NCBI GenBank assembly: GCA_016708845.1
Contig: JADJFB010000016.1
Span: 62,001-126,000, forward strand
Direction of reading: 5' to 3'
Length of the DNA stretch: 64,000 nt
DNA from: Bacteroidota bacterium
GTDB taxonomy: Bacteria > Bacteroidota > Bacteroidia > B-17B0 > Aurantibacillaceae
Shown: piece by piece, positions 63,420 through 64,000 of the stretch
Numbering within the stretch: position 1 is the stretch's first letter
Layout of the letters: every line of letters begins with the position of its first letter
Translations under genes and position numbers: made by a program
Notes under the pieces: generated by a model
Seen by the model: only the letters and a program-made list of their open reading frames with translations
The model's database searches: none
Told to the model about the DNA's origin: nothing

Positions 63420-64000
63420 ATGATAAAACCACTTATTATTTTATTTAACACTGTATCAGTATTTTTATTTAGTTTTTTCTTTGGCGATACCCCTGTAACT
63501 ATTTCAGGTTCTTTTCCAAAAAATGCTAATGTAGCAACAGAATTTACAGCAGAAATAAAATCAATAAAGGGAGCACTGGTGGTTTTGCAAAGCTTCAGTT
63601 AGAAGTACCTCAAGGATTTACCGTTAAAGAATTAGATAGTAAAACAGGAAATTTTTCTTTTGCAACTAACATTGCTAAAATCATTTGGACTTCCATGCCA
63701 AGCGATCAAGAGTTTACAGTAAAGTTTACTATTTCTGCTGATGCATCAGCAGCAGGTGCCAAAACGATTGCTTCTAAATTTTCTTATGTCAATAATAACA
63801 ATAAAGAAGTTGTTGAAATGACTCCTGCTGAGATTATGATTGGCGATGGTTCAAATACTCCTGTGGCGACCTCTTCAACGCCGCCTGCAGAAACAACTTC
63901 ATCAACAACTCCTCCAGTAACCGAAACAACTCCCGCAGCTACATCCTCAACACAGTCGTTCGATAATCCAACGGAACCAAACTCAAATATTGTTGCTGCA
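63420..64000 (+). CDS. Secreted protein with Thr/Pro-rich linker, frameshifted and cut by window edge
   Basis: ATG at 63420 starts a signal-like segment (NTVSVFLFSFFFGDTP). One A is missing in AAAA near 63557-63560; corrected, the frame reads EIKINKGSTGGFAKLQLEVPQGF, FATNIAKIIWTSMPSDQEFTV, FSYVNNNNKEVVEMTPAEI and then a Thr/Ser/Pro-rich linker (SSTTPPVTETTPAATSST) to the edge. The first part looks like one Ig-like domain. Since it directly follows the calcium-motif barrel gene, the two may form a surface complex; this is inference. Confidence 0.68.

Noticed and set aside
1..64000. Prophage, integron, insertion sequence or defence island
   Set aside because: I found no integrase, transposase, capsid, restriction, Cas or toxin-antitoxin gene; RecQ and PolX are in normal housekeeping context.

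Overview
The window reads as chromosome of an AT-rich member of the Bacteroidota (Flavobacteriales/Sphingobacteriales/Cytophagales-like; the exact family cannot be set from sequence alone). The support is: several secreted proteins with type IX secretion (T9SS) C-terminal sorting domains, a TonB-dependent receptor with an N-terminal carboxypeptidase-regulatory-like domain, PorE-like OmpA/PD40 architecture, GH3 and YicC genes typical of the phylum, promoters of the Bacteroidota type (TTG, about 20 bp, TAnnTTTG), and starts without Shine-Dalgarno sequences. No rRNA, tRNA, CRISPR array, transposase or phage gene was recognised. Most of the window is ordinary chromosomal gene content.

Layout. 0-4.9 kb (minus): an uncharacterised protein with a GNAT-like C-terminus (cut by the left edge), a SdiA-regulated-type propeller protein, a SanA/YdcF protein, a UbiA prenyltransferase, a small membrane protein and YicC. 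5-8.7 kb (plus): ribD, an EamA transporter, YigZ and a class III aminotransferase. 8.8-15.7 kb: PBP4-type carboxypeptidase (minus), then TrmN6, a TPR protein, a PorE-like OmpA protein and a HisKA_2 histidine kinase. 15.9-23.6 kb: a giant AsmA-like protein, a small OmpA lipoprotein, a beta-lactamase-fold hydrolase, YitT, an LpxH-like phosphoesterase and a glycosyltransferase. 23.7-31.7 kb is the most interesting block: a response regulator whose receiver has lost its catalytic residues, a T9SS-secreted protein, a TonB receptor, a SpoIIE-type phosphatase, a helical unknown and a canonical PhoB/OmpR-type regulator, with 11-bp-phased TTAACAT-like repeats upstream of the secreted protein and of the receptor. 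31.7-37.5 kb: double-thioredoxin-fold protein, T9SS protein, YdcF, DUF2452, RecQ and an RsmI-like methyltransferase. 37.6-44.1 kb: two paralogous M43 metalloproteases carrying a 131-bp identical block. 44.1-51.3 kb: GH73-LysM, AlkD-like, prolyl oligopeptidase, DUF1571, kdsB, aroK and a possible Ntox23-like protein. 51.4-58.6 kb (minus): GH3, a zinc-ribbon membrane protein, TPR, a TonB-C-like protein, PolX, IspD and an HTH protein. 58.8-64 kb (plus): a run of poorly characterised envelope proteins, a CDP-alcohol phosphatidyltransferase, a TSP3/EF-hand barrel protein and a secreted protein cut by the right edge.

At least a dozen genes are broken by single-base indels, mostly missing bases in short homopolymers. 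Correcting one base per site restores a full-length family member every time, so these are far more likely sequencing errors than real decay. I annotate such loci as one gene and state where the break is. Intergenic DNA holds strong bidirectional terminator hairpins at convergent ends and at least four unexplained structured or repeated elements (8.76/15.71 kb pair, 30.25 kb, 48.05 kb, 51.34 kb).
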